Assembly: GCA_902617375.1 (NCBI GenBank)
Contig: CACMWI010000003.1
Location: 1 to 64,000, forward strand
Direction of reading: 5' to 3'
DNA from: an uncultured Alphaproteobacteria bacterium
Lineage (GTDB): Bacteria; Pseudomonadota; Alphaproteobacteria; Methylaequorales; Methylaequoraceae
Length of the DNA stretch: 64,000 nucleotides
The position numbers and the translations under genes are program-made. A model generated the notes under the pieces. The model searched no databases. It was not told where the DNA came from and worked only from the letters and a program-made list of their open reading frames with translations. Positions 7,728-16,636 of the stretch are shown here, piece by piece (positions within the stretch are counted from its first letter, which is position 1; every line of letters begins with the position of its first letter).

Positions 7728-9001
7728 AAATATTTTTGAAAAGGATCAACTCCTGAAAACTTCAAGTTTTCGTCTCTTTCTTCTATTCTTAATAATTGAT
7801 TATATTTAGATATTCTTTCAGACCTGCAGAGAGAACCTGTTTTTATCTGACCGGTTGACATCCCAACTGAAAAATCAGAAATAAATGTTTCCTCAGTTTC
7901 CCCTGATCTATGAGAAATTATAGAATTAAAATTATTTTGTTTAGCTAACGTTATCGTATTTACAGTTTCAGTAACTGTCCCAATCTGATTAAGTTTGATT
8001 AAAATTGAATTACCACAATTATTTTTGATCCCTTTTTCTAATCTTTCTGTTGATGTTACGAATAGATCATCACCTACGAGCTGACATTTGTTACCTATCT
8101 CTGTTGTAAGTGCTCTCCACCCGTTCCAATCATTTTCGTCTAGTCCATCTTCAATTGAAATAATTGGATAATTTTTAATCAAATTTTCATAATAACTTAT
8201 TAACCCATCGCTGTTTAATTCAAGTGATTCACCGGTAAGTTTGTATTTTTTTTTATTAAAAAATTCAGATGCTGCAACATCTAATGCAATATAAATTTCT
8301 TTTCCTGGTTTATAACCTGCTTTTTCAATTGCATTCAGAATTAAATCAAGACATTCTCTGTTTGACGAAATTTCCGGTGCAAATCCTCCCTCATCTCCAA
8401 CTGACGTAGAAAGATTTTTAGAAACTAGCAATTCCTTTAAAGAATGAAATACTTCACACCCAGCTCTTAATGATTCTTTAAATGATTTGAAGTGTCCAGG
8501 AATTATCATAAACTCTTGGAAATCCAAAGAATTACTTGAATGACAACCTCCGTTTATAATATTCATCATTGGCGTAGGAATAGTATTTTGTATTCCGCCA
8601 ATATATTTGTATAGAGGCGTATTTAGAAAAATTGAAGCTGCTTTAGCGCAAGCAAGTGATACAGCTAAAATTGAATTAGCACCTAATCTTTTTTTATTTT
8701 TGGTCCCATCTAGATCAATTAAAGTATTATCAATTTCTTCTTGATTCATAACATCAAACCCTAAAATTGTTTCCTTGATTTCAGAATTTATTAAGCTAAC
8801 TGCATTTTGGACACCTTTTGAAAAATATCGATTTTTATCTCCATCTCTTAATTCATAGGCTTCAAATGTACCAGTGGAAGCACCAGAAGGAACAGAGGCA
8901 ATAATTGAATGACGAGATATTAATTCTATCTCGACTTCGACAGTTGGGACTCCTCTACTATCAATTATTTCCCGTGCTAAGAGTGATTTAATTTTTGACA
9001 T
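7724..9001 (-). CDS. eno: Enolase
   Basis: A 425-residue cytosolic glycolytic enzyme interconverting 2-phosphoglycerate and phosphoenolpyruvate. Seen: N-terminal AREIIDSRGVPTVEVE, PSGASTG, the Mg-binding regions around ALDVAASEF, ISIEDGLDENDW and VGDDLFVT, and the signature ILIKLNQIGTVTET with the catalytic Lys, then SHRSGETEE. Length is standard. Its ATG shares one base with the kdsA stop (TAATG), and it overlaps ftsB by 4 bp (ATGA). It is the fifth gene of the tpiA-secG-pyrG-kdsA-eno-ftsB transcript. Confidence 0.98.
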   Translation of the reverse strand: MSKIKSLLAREIIDSRGVPTVEVEIELISRHSIIASVPSGASTGTFEAYELRDGDKNRYFSKGVQNAVSLINSEIKETILGFDVMNQEEIDNTLIDLDGTKNKKRLGANSILAVSLACAKAASIFLNTPLYKYIGGIQNTIPTPMMNIINGGCHSSNSLDFQEFMIIPGHFKSFKESLRAGCEVFHSLKELLVSKNLSTSVGDEGGFAPEISSNRECLDLILNAIEKAGYKPGKEIYIALDVAASEFFNKKKYKLTGESLELNSDGLISYYENLIKNYPIISIEDGLDENDWNGWRALTTEIGNKCQLVGDDLFVTSTERLEKGIKNNCGNSILIKLNQIGTVTETVNTITLAKQNNFNSIISHRSGETEETFISDFSVGMSTGQIKTGSLCRSERISKYNQLLRIEERDENLKFSGVDPFQKYL

Positions 9002-9834
9002 TAATTTAAACCTTCGTTTTTTGATAAGTTATCATAAAGGATAATTGAATGAATTAATTTATCTAATTCTTTTAGTGATACCATATTTGGGCCATCAGAT
9101 GCAGCTTTTTTAGGATTGTCATGGGTTTCAATAAATATTCCAGAAATTCCAGTAGTTACGGCAGCTTTTGACAAAACTGACACAAATTCCGATTGACCGC
9201 CTGAAGAGTCTCCTTTAAAACCAGGAAGTTGTACGGAATGTGTTGCATCAAAAATTACTGGATAGCCAGTTTTTTTCATTATTGGAAGTGAGCGCATATC
9301 TGAAACAAGATTATTGTATCCAAACATAGTACCTCTTTCCGTGAGAAGTAGTTTTTTATTTCCTGTTGAAACTACCTTTTGAATAACGTTAGAAATATCC
9401 CATGGAGATAGAAATTGTCCTTTCTTTATATTTATGGGCAATTTAGTTTTTCCAGCTTCTAATAGAATGTCAGTTTGCCTACATAAAAAAGCAGGGATTT
9501 GTATAACATCTAATGCTTCTTTTGCAATTTTACATTGATACGATTCATGAACGTCTGAAATAACCGGACACTTAAATTTTTCTCGTATTTGAGATAAAAT
9601 ATCTAGACCTTTTTTTATTCCAATACCTCGCTTACTTTTATGATTCGTCCTATTAGCTTTATCAAAAGAGCTCTTGTAAATGTATTTAAATTTAAATTTT
9701 TTTGATAATCTTTCAATTTCATAACAAATATCAAAGGCATGTTGTTTGCTTTCAATTTGGCATGGACCGAGAATAAATTTAATCTCCGAATTATTTGAGA
9801 AATAAAAGTTTTCAACTATTTTTATTTTTTTCAT
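9001..9834 (-). CDS. kdsA: 2-dehydro-3-deoxyphosphooctonate aldolase (KDO-8-phosphate synthase)
   Basis: A 277-residue TIM-barrel enzyme condensing phosphoenolpyruvate with arabinose 5-phosphate to KDO-8-phosphate for the LPS inner core. Seen: GPCQIES near residue 22, KSSFDKANR, the region SDVHE, and the C-terminal IETHDNPKKAASDGPNM. Length is normal (about 280). It lies 2 nt after pyrG, whose product CTP is the co-substrate for KDO activation by KdsB, and shares one base with eno (TAATG). Together with the lpx genes it shows that this cell makes a KDO-containing lipid A. Confidence 0.97.
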   Translation of the reverse strand: MKKIKIVENFYFSNNSEIKFILGPCQIESKQHAFDICYEIERLSKKFKFKYIYKSSFDKANRTNHKSKRGIGIKKGLDILSQIREKFKCPVISDVHESYQCKIAKEALDVIQIPAFLCRQTDILLEAGKTKLPINIKKGQFLSPWDISNVIQKVVSTGNKKLLLTERGTMFGYNNLVSDMRSLPIMKKTGYPVIFDATHSVQLPGFKGDSSGGQSEFVSVLSKAAVTTGISGIFIETHDNPKKAASDGPNMVSLKELDKLIHSIILYDNLSKNEGLN

Positions 9835-9836
9835 AA

Positions 9837-11453
9837 CTACTTGTTAAGTAATGCCTTGATAAATGAATTAAAAATAGGGTGGGGTTTAAAAGGTGTCGAC
9901 TTCAATTCTGGATGAAATTGAACACCCAAAAACCATGGATGATCTCTTCTTTCCATTATTTCCACTAAATTTCCATCAGGTGACATTCCAGACAGAACAA
10001 CCCCACTTTTCTCAATTTGTTTTTTATAGTTGTAATTTACTTCATAACGATGTCTGTGTCTCTCATTGATTTTGTTTTTTCTGTAAATGGAATAAATTTT
10101 AGAACCTTTTAATAAAATTGAGGTATAAGACCCGAGTCTCATACTACCTCCAAGATTTTTATAATCATGCTTAACTATTTTTTTATTTTTTACCCATTCA
10201 TGAATCATAGATATTACTGGTAAAGAAGTTTTCCCAAATTCTGTGGATGAAGCATTTTTATAACCCCTGAGGTTACTTATTGATTCTAAAATTGCTAATT
10301 GCATTCCAAAACAGATACCTAAAAATGGTATTTTTAATTTTTTTGAAATCTTTATAGCATTAATCTTTCCAACTGTTCCATCTTTTCCAAAACCACCAGG
10401 AACAAGTATTCCATCACAGTTCTTTAATATTTGCTCACATTTAGAAATATTTTCGATTTTTTTTGAATCAACCCATTTAATTTCGACCCTTGTATTATTA
10501 AAAATTCCACTGTGAAAAAGTGCTTCGTTGAGAGATTTATATGATTCAGAAAGATTAGTATATTTTCCAACAATTGCAACAGAGACAAAATTTTTTAACT
10601 TATTAAATTTATCTAAAAAATCCTCCCATAATTTTAAGTTAACATTTCTATTTTGATTAATATTAAGATGAGTAAAAACTTGTTTTAATATACCCTGCTT
10701 GTATAATTTAAGTGGTATTTCGTAAATTGTTTTTGCATTTTCAACCAAAATTACAGAATCCAACAAAGTATTACAAAAAAGAGAAATTTTTTCCTTTGCT
10801 TTCTTATCAAATTTTCTTTCAGTTCTACATAAAAGTAAATCAGGTTGGATGCCCAAACCCAAAAGTTCTTTCACTGAATGCTGAGTTGGCTTTGTTTTGA
10901 ATTCATTGGCTGAAGATAAAAATGGTACTAAAGTTAAATGAATGAATAATGTTTTACTTTTCCCAAGTTCGTTTCTCAATTGACGAATTGCTTCTAAAAA
11001 AGGAAGACTTTCAATATCACCGACTGTTCCTCCAATTTCACAGATAACAAAATCTTCATTACTTAAATCTTTTTTTATAAACTTTTTAATCTCATCTGTT
11101 ACGTGAGGTATTACTTGTACAGTCGATCCAAGGTAGTCTCCCCTTCTCTCTTTTTTTAAAACTTCAGAATAGATTTTGCCTGTTGTTATGTTATCACTTT
11201 TTTTAGACATTATACCTGTAAATCTCTCATAATGACCTAAATCCATATCTGTTTCAGCACCATCATCAGTAACAAAAACTTCACCGTGTTGAGAAGGATT
11301 CATTGTTCCAGGGTCAATATTTAAATATGGATCTAATTTTCTTATTCTTACCTTGTATTTACAGAGTGTTAATAGGGAAGCTATTGATGATGATACTATA
11401 CCTTTTCCCAGGGATGATACTACACCACCGGTTATAAAGATAAATTTAGTCAT
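9837..11453 (-). CDS. pyrG: CTP synthase
   Basis: A 538-residue two-domain enzyme converting UTP, glutamine and ATP to CTP. Seen: the N-terminal synthase domain with FITGGVVSSLGKGI (P-loop, about 7-20), the Mg-site region DGAETDMDLGHYERF and GGTVGDIES; and the C-terminal class I glutaminase domain with GICFGMQ (nucleophile C381) and the FHPE motif near residue 518. Length is typical (535-550). The 35-bp gap to secG upstream holds no clear Shine-Dalgarno or promoter. It is the third gene of the tpiA operon. Confidence 0.98.
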   Translation of the reverse strand: MTKFIFITGGVVSSLGKGIVSSSIASLLTLCKYKVRIRKLDPYLNIDPGTMNPSQHGEVFVTDDGAETDMDLGHYERFTGIMSKKSDNITTGKIYSEVLKKERRGDYLGSTVQVIPHVTDEIKKFIKKDLSNEDFVICEIGGTVGDIESLPFLEAIRQLRNELGKSKTLFIHLTLVPFLSSANEFKTKPTQHSVKELLGLGIQPDLLLCRTERKFDKKAKEKISLFCNTLLDSVILVENAKTIYEIPLKLYKQGILKQVFTHLNINQNRNVNLKLWEDFLDKFNKLKNFVSVAIVGKYTNLSESYKSLNEALFHSGIFNNTRVEIKWVDSKKIENISKCEQILKNCDGILVPGGFGKDGTVGKINAIKISKKLKIPFLGICFGMQLAILESISNLRGYKNASSTEFGKTSLPVISMIHEWVKNKKIVKHDYKNLGGSMRLGSYTSILLKGSKIYSIYRKNKINERHRHRYEVNYNYKKQIEKSGVVLSGMSPDGNLVEIMERRDHPWFLGVQFHPELKSTPFKPHPIFNSFIKALLNK

Positions 11454-11488
11454 TTATAGAAAGGTGTGTGTGAGAGGATTTACATTCC

Positions 11489-11842
11489 TTATTCAACAGG
11501 GACACTGACATCATTATTTTGATTTTCAACGTCAAATTCTTCTGGTATCAAATCTAGTCTATCAATTATTGAGTCTTCACCTGAATCAATGATAGATTCT
11601 TTTTTATAGTTTTTGTTTGCAATAATTACTAGAGAAATACTTGTTAGAAAAAAACAAAATGCTAAAAATGAAGTTGTTTTTGTTAATATATTAGATGTAC
11701 TTCTAGTAGATAGAAAATCACCCAACCCACCGCTATTTGATTGTCCAATTCCAAGGCCTCCGCCTTCAGACTTTTGAAGAAGAACAAAAAAAACTAGGAA
11801 AACACATATCAACAAATGAACTGATAGAACTACGGCAAACAT
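11489..11842 (-). CDS. secG: Preprotein translocase subunit SecG
   Basis: A 117-residue membrane protein of the SecYEG channel. Seen: two hydrophobic segments (about 2-22 and 56-76) separated by the typical cytoplasmic loop VLLQKSEGGGLGIGQSNSGG and a Ser/Thr-rich stretch, then an acidic C-terminal tail. SecG is known to assist SecA-driven translocation. Position between tpiA (30-bp gap) and pyrG is conserved in alphaproteobacteria and supports the call. Confidence 0.92.
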   Translation of the reverse strand: MFAVVLSVHLLICVFLVFFVLLQKSEGGGLGIGQSNSGGLGDFLSTRSTSNILTKTTSFLAFCFFLTSISLVIIANKNYKKESIIDSGEDSIIDRLDLIPEEFDVENQNNDVSVPVE

Positions 11843-11872
11843 ACCAATACAATAATTTAAAAAATTAAAAAA

Positions 11873-12607
11873 TCAACCAAATGTGAGAATTTTATTAATC
11901 TCTTCAAATTTTAAACTTGATCCACCTATCAAAGCTCCATTCACATCTGAAAGTTTAAATATTTCAAAAATATTCTCTGAATTTACCGAGCCACCATAAA
12001 GAAAAAAAATTTTTGATATTTTTTTTGATTGCGAAACAAAATCGCATGTAAAATTTTTTATTTCCTTAATTTCATCTACTGTTGGAACCAAGCCAGTTCC
12101 AATTGACCAGATTGGTTCATATGCGATAATAATTTCATCTAGATTATTAGGTATACAGATATTAAGTTGTTCTTCTAAGATTTTTTTGTATTTATTTTTT
12201 TTTCTTTCTTCTAAAGTTTCTCCGATACAAATTATTGGCTTTAATTTTTCTGATATTACCAATTCAGCTTTCTCTCTGATAATATCGTTTGTTTCACCTT
12301 TATACTCTCTTCTCTCAGAATGACCAATAATGATATATTTACATCCAATTTCTTTTATCAATTCTATACTCGTATCACCTGTGTAAGCTCCAAACTTTCT
12401 GTAATGACAGTCTTGGGCACCTAAAAGTATATCACTGTCTTTAATAATATTCGAAATTATTGGAAGTAAAATAAATTGTGGACAAATTATATTTTTTATT
12501 AAGTTTTTTTTAATCTTTATTTTCTTAAGCTTATTTGTCAAAATTCGTGCTTGACTAATATTTAGATTCATCTTCCAATTTGAAACAATTAATTTAACTT
12601 GGCTCAT
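11873..12607 (-). CDS. tpiA: Triose-phosphate isomerase
   Basis: A 244-residue (beta-alpha)8 enzyme interconverting dihydroxyacetone phosphate and glyceraldehyde 3-phosphate. Seen: SNWKMN with K12, IIGHSERR with electrophile H96, and the loop-6 region AYEPIWSIGTG with catalytic base E164, followed by LYGGSV. Length is standard. It is the first gene of its operon and divergent from ppiD across 34 bp. A TATATC at 12619-12614 lies six bases before the ATG, so its mRNA may have almost no leader. Confidence 0.97.
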   Translation of the reverse strand: MSQVKLIVSNWKMNLNISQARILTNKLKKIKIKKNLIKNIICPQFILLPIISNIIKDSDILLGAQDCHYRKFGAYTGDTSIELIKEIGCKYIIIGHSERREYKGETNDIIREKAELVISEKLKPIICIGETLEERKKNKYKKILEEQLNICIPNNLDEIIIAYEPIWSIGTGLVPTVDEIKEIKNFTCDFVSQSKKISKIFFLYGGSVNSENIFEIFKLSDVNGALIGGSSLKFEEINKILTFG

Positions 12608-12641
12608 AATTATGATATAGATTTAACAAATATTTAAAATT
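12608..12641. promoter_or_regulatory. 34-bp divergent promoter region, tpiA / ppiD
   Basis: These 34 AT-rich bases separate two divergent start codons and must hold promoters for both, unless they lie inside the genes. Minus-strand candidate -10: TATATC at 12619-12614, six bases before the tpiA ATG. Plus-strand candidate -10: TATTTA at 12631-12636, five bases before the ppiD ATG. No convincing -35 box or Shine-Dalgarno was seen on either side, so these assignments are tentative. Confidence 0.4.
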
Positions 12642-14528
12642 ATGCTTACAACTTTAAGAAACAGTTCAAAAAACTCAATACTAAAAATAATATTTGGTAC
12701 TTTATTAACCATTTTAATTATCAGCTTTGGTATGTGGGGAACAGAAGATTTAGTTGGTGTTACACAAAAACAATCAACTGTTGCAACTGTAGGAAAAATT
12801 GATGTTTCAGCACAGGAATTTTATTCTTTGTACTCGAGACAAACTGAAGAAATAAGAAAACTACTTGGATCTTCACTAGATATTAAAAAATCTAGAGAGT
12901 TTGGATATGTCGATAGAGCATTAAGTTCATTAATTAATAGAGCATTATTTAATAACGAAGCGTTACAACTAGGCTTATCTGTCAGTGACATTAATGTTAG
13001 AGATAAGATATTGCGTGATGATGCATTTAAAGATGATCTTGGACAATTTAGCGAATTAGTGTTTAGACAGTTGATATCTGAATCCGGTTATACCGAAAAT
13101 TCTTATATTGAGGGAACGCGTCAAGATCTTGCTAGAGAGCAGATGGTGGAGACAATTAGTACTAGCTTGATCATTCCAAATATTATGAAAAATAGCTTGA
13201 GTAAATATAATTTAGAGGAGAGAACGGTAGATTATCTTACTATCAAGGTTGAAGAAGAAGAGTTTGCTAAACCTTCAAATGAACAAATTAGAAAATATTA
13301 TGAAGAAAATAAATCAGACTTTATGTCTAAGGAGTTTAGAAGTGCTGAAACACTTTTATTAGACGCCAAAGAATATGCAAAAAAATCAACTGTTACTGAT
13401 GAAGAAATCAAATTACTTTATGAAGAAAGAAAAGAATTATTAGTTGAGCCTGCACAAAAATATCTACACCAAATCATTGTAGACTCAAAATCTGATGTAG
13501 AATCAATAAGTAAGAAAGTAAATTTTAATAATTTTACTTCTACAGCAAAAACAATGGCTAATCTTACTGAAGATGATATTGATTTAGGATGGAATACAAA
13601 AAATGATCTACCCGACGAGATAATCGACGCAACTTTTAGTCTAAAAAAAGGTGAAATATCAAAACCAATTGAAAGTTCATTCGGTTGGCATATTTTAAAA
13701 ATAATAGATTCCAAAGAGAGAAAAGAGGTTTCATACGAAGAAGTTAAAAAGCAATTTCAAAATGAATTACTACTTGAAAAAGGGAAAGAAGCTGTATTTG
13801 ATCTTCAAGATGAACTTGAAGATTTATTGGCATCTGGAAATACTTTTGAAGAAATATCGAAGATTTTAGAGGTAAAAATGATTGTTGCTGACAAAATTGA
13901 TAATGAAGGTATTAAGCAAAATAAACAAGTAAATAATGATTTTCAAGACGAAAGAATACTCAGAACAATCTTCAATCAAAAAATAAATGAAGAGGGAAAT
14001 ATAATTGATATTGACAAAGATGAAGGTTTAGCAATCAGTTTAGTTACTGATATAATAAAACCGAAACAGTTAACCCTTGATGAATCAAAAGAGTTAGTCA
14101 GAAAAAAACTTATTTTTGATTTAAAATTAAAAAATGCGCAAGACAAAGCTGAAAAAATTAAAAATGAAATTTCTAATGGTAAGAGTTTTAAGGAAGTTGC
14201 AAATAAGTACAAACTTGAAATTAAAGGAGTCAAACCGTTCACCAGGGTTCTTCCTGACAGTAGTGAGTTGCCAATACCCTTAATCAGCAAGATATTTGAT
14301 TCAAATCTTGGTGATATAAATATCGAAAAAAGGGGTAATAGTGAAATTTTAATAGCCAAAACTGCTGAAATTTTAAATAATTTAAGCAGTGATGAAAAAG
14401 AAATTAAAGAGTTCACAAAAAAAATTAAAGATGATCTTACAATTGATTTACTTGCTCAATTTTCTGAAGCATTAAGAAAAAAATATAAGATTACAATAAA
14501 TGATGATGTCATTGATCAATTAAATTAA
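12642..14528 (+). CDS. ppiD: Peptidyl-prolyl cis-trans isomerase PpiD-like periplasmic chaperone
   Basis: A 628-residue protein anchored by one N-terminal membrane segment (about residues 12-31) with a large periplasmic part. Seen: a SurA/PpiD-type N-terminal chaperone region with VATVGKIDVSAQEF near residue 47; a parvulin rotamase core at about 255-370 containing YLHQIIVDS, LGWNTKNDLPDEI and ISKPIESSFGWHILKI; and a long acidic, Lys-rich C-terminal region. PpiD works at the Sec exit on emerging envelope proteins. It lies directly upstream of the trp genes (1-nt gap to trpE), a conserved alphaproteobacterial arrangement, so trp transcription probably starts before ppiD. Confidence 0.9.
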   Translation: MLTTLRNSSKNSILKIIFGTLLTILIISFGMWGTEDLVGVTQKQSTVATVGKIDVSAQEFYSLYSRQTEEIRKLLGSSLDIKKSREFGYVDRALSSLINRALFNNEALQLGLSVSDINVRDKILRDDAFKDDLGQFSELVFRQLISESGYTENSYIEGTRQDLAREQMVETISTSLIIPNIMKNSLSKYNLEERTVDYLTIKVEEEEFAKPSNEQIRKYYEENKSDFMSKEFRSAETLLLDAKEYAKKSTVTDEEIKLLYEERKELLVEPAQKYLHQIIVDSKSDVESISKKVNFNNFTSTAKTMANLTEDDIDLGWNTKNDLPDEIIDATFSLKKGEISKPIESSFGWHILKIIDSKERKEVSYEEVKKQFQNELLLEKGKEAVFDLQDELEDLLASGNTFEEISKILEVKMIVADKIDNEGIKQNKQVNNDFQDERILRTIFNQKINEEGNIIDIDKDEGLAISLVTDIIKPKQLTLDESKELVRKKLIFDLKLKNAQDKAEKIKNEISNGKSFKEVANKYKLEIKGVKPFTRVLPDSSELPIPLISKIFDSNLGDINIEKRGNSEILIAKTAEILNNLSSDEKEIKEFTKKIKDDLTIDLLAQFSEALRKKYKITINDDVIDQLN

Positions 14529-14529
14529 A

Positions 14530-16029
14530 ATGGATATCAATCAGCCCGAGTTAGAACTTTTTAAAAAAAATTATATCGCAGGTAAAAATCAACTTTTGTT
14601 CCATACATTTGCTGCAGACGTTCATACTCCTGTTTCTGCTCTCATTAAATTAAAAGAGGAGGATTACACATTCTTGTTTGAATCAGTTGAAAAGGGAAGC
14701 CAAAAAGGGAGGTATTCAGTAATTGGGCTAAAGCCTGATCTTATTTGGGAGTGTAAAAATAATATTTGTAAATTCAAAGATTTAAATATTTCTTCTAAAA
14801 GTAAAATTCTAAAAATGGATCCATTAGATAGTTTAAAAAACTTATTCAATAGTAATAATCTTAAACTTCCAAATATAATACCATCAATATCTTCAGGTTT
14901 TTTTGGTTACATGGGTTATGAAATGATAAGATATTTTGAAAACGTAAATTTAAAAAAATTAAATAGTCTTGATCTTCCAGATTCAATTTTTATAAGGCCA
15001 TCTATCACTTTAGTCTTTGATAACGTAAATGATAAGCTAATCGTAACTAAACTCGTATGTAAAAGTAAATTAAAGGCAAAGGATTCTTTTGAAAAAGCAA
15101 AAAAAGAAATTTTTAGTATTATAAAAAAAATTAATAGACCGATATCGAAAGATAGCTTTAGTTCATCGAACACAAAAAAGAACGTCAATGTCTTTAAAAA
15201 TGTAAAATCGAATACTAACTATCAAGAGTTTAAAAACATGGTTAATAAAGCTAAAAAATATATATATGAAGGTGAAATATTCCAAGTTGTTATATCGAGA
15301 ATCTTTAAGAAAAAAATTAAAACAAATTCTCTTTCAGTTTACAGAGCACTACGTTATCTTAATCCTTCTCCATATTTATTTTATATGAATTTCAAAAACT
15401 TCTCTATAGTCGGTTCAAGTCCAGAAATCTTGATAAAATTAGATAAAAAAAAAGTAACTATAAGGCCAATAGCAGGAACCAGAAAACGTGGCAAAACAGA
15501 TACAGAGGACCAAAATTTAAAAAATGACTTGCTCAACGATCCAAAAGAAATATCAGAACACTTAATGCTTTTAGATTTAGGAAGAAATGATTTGAGTAGA
15601 GTAACAAAGCCAGGTTCAGTAAATGTTACTGATAAAATGTATATAGAATATTTTTCACACGTAATGCATATTGTATCAAATATAGAAGGAATAATAGATA
15701 AAAATAAAAAGAAGACAGATGTTCTATTCAGTGGATTTCCCGCGGGAACCGTCACAGGAGCTCCAAAAATTAGAGCAATTCAAATTATAGAAGAACTAGA
15801 AAAAAATAGAAGAAATGTTTATGCTGGATCTGTAGGGTATATTTCAGCAGATGGTAACATTGATACTTGCATAGCATTGAGAACTGCAGTTATAAAAGAT
15901 AAATATATTTATATCCAATCTGGAGCTGGAATAGTTGCAGATAGTAAACCTATAAGTGAGTTTAAAGAAACAGAAAATAAAGCACTTGCTCTTCTAACCG
16001 CATGTGAGCAAGCAAAAAATTTCAAATAA
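14530..16029 (+). CDS. trpE: Anthranilate synthase component I
   Basis: A 499-residue chorismate-binding enzyme making anthranilate with ammonia from TrpG. Seen: the N-terminal feedback element FLFES (residues 48-52; the Ser corresponds to the Trp-binding LLES motif), the central RPIAGTRKRG, LDLGRNDL and FPAGTVTGAPKIRA, and the C-terminal region YIQSGAGIVADS. It is separate from trpG, unlike the fused TrpEG of many rhizobia. It starts 1 nt after ppiD, and its stop shares one base with the trpG start (TAATG). No leader peptide or attenuator could fit upstream, so control is probably by feedback inhibition. Confidence 0.96.
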   Translation: MDINQPELELFKKNYIAGKNQLLFHTFAADVHTPVSALIKLKEEDYTFLFESVEKGSQKGRYSVIGLKPDLIWECKNNICKFKDLNISSKSKILKMDPLDSLKNLFNSNNLKLPNIIPSISSGFFGYMGYEMIRYFENVNLKKLNSLDLPDSIFIRPSITLVFDNVNDKLIVTKLVCKSKLKAKDSFEKAKKEIFSIIKKINRPISKDSFSSSNTKKNVNVFKNVKSNTNYQEFKNMVNKAKKYIYEGEIFQVVISRIFKKKIKTNSLSVYRALRYLNPSPYLFYMNFKNFSIVGSSPEILIKLDKKKVTIRPIAGTRKRGKTDTEDQNLKNDLLNDPKEISEHLMLLDLGRNDLSRVTKPGSVNVTDKMYIEYFSHVMHIVSNIEGIIDKNKKKTDVLFSGFPAGTVTGAPKIRAIQIIEELEKNRRNVYAGSVGYISADGNIDTCIALRTAVIKDKYIYIQSGAGIVADSKPISEFKETENKALALLTACEQAKNFK

Positions 16030-16610
16030 TGTTGGTATTAATAGATAATTACGATAGTTTTACTTATAATTTAGTACACTATTTTCAAGAACTTGGCGAA
16101 AAAGTTAAGGTTTTTAGAAATGACGGAATTTTATCTGAAGAAGTATTAAAATTAAATCCAACATCTTTGGTTATTTCACCTGGTCCAAGCACACCAATAA
16201 ATTCAGGTATTTGTATGAACCTCATAAAATTAAACTCGAGAAAAAAAAAACCCATCCCAACTTTAGGAGTCTGTCTTGGCCATCAAGTAATAGCTGAATG
16301 TTTTGACGCAAAGGTCATTCAAAGTGGAGAGCCCGTCCATGGAAAAGTTAGCAAAATTTTCTATAACAAATCAAAATTATTTGAAGGTATGAATAATCCT
16401 TTTAATGCAACTAGGTATCACTCTTTGATTGTAGATGAAAAAACTGTCAAACCCAACCTTTTAATTACAGCTAAAACTCAGCATAATGTTATTATGGCAA
16501 TTGAACATAAGAGATTACCATTTTTTGGAGTTCAGTTTCATCCTGAAAGTATTGCAACAGATAACGGTCACCTTTTGCTAAAAAATTTTTTAAAAAGTGC
16601 AAAAAAATAG
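16029..16610 (+). CDS. trpG: Anthranilate synthase component II (glutamine amidotransferase)
   Basis: A 193-residue class I glutaminase that supplies ammonia to TrpE. Seen: LIDNYDSFTYNLVHYF at the N-terminus, the nucleophile elbow GVCLGHQ with C82, and the His-Glu pair in FHPESIATDNG (H171, E173), completing the triad. In other bacteria the same subunit can also serve folate synthesis (PabA role), and no separate pabA is seen here. It is coupled to trpE by a TAATG junction. A 26-bp gap with T-rich sequence precedes trpD. Confidence 0.95.
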   Translation: MLVLIDNYDSFTYNLVHYFQELGEKVKVFRNDGILSEEVLKLNPTSLVISPGPSTPINSGICMNLIKLNSRKKKPIPTLGVCLGHQVIAECFDAKVIQSGEPVHGKVSKIFYNKSKLFEGMNNPFNATRYHSLIVDEKTVKPNLLITAKTQHNVIMAIEHKRLPFFGVQFHPESIATDNGHLLLKNFLKSAKK

Positions 16611-16636
16611 TTTATTTTTTAATATGCAGTCTTTAT

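Noticed and set aside
11454-11488. A regulatory hairpin in the secG-pyrG gap (AAGG...CCTT)
   Set aside because: Only four base pairs with a long loop; nothing distinguishes it from chance, and pyrG attenuation of the Gram-positive type needs a C-rich start that is absent.
13976-14416. A 146-codon minus-strand open frame inside ppiD, rich in Leu/Ser/Phe
   Set aside because: Its composition is that expected from the complement of a Lys/Glu/Asn-rich coding strand, and ppiD is clearly the real frame there.
16611-16636. A trp attenuator or leader peptide
   Set aside because: The gaps before trpE (1 nt) and trpD (26 nt) are too small, and no Trp-codon cluster or hairpin is present.
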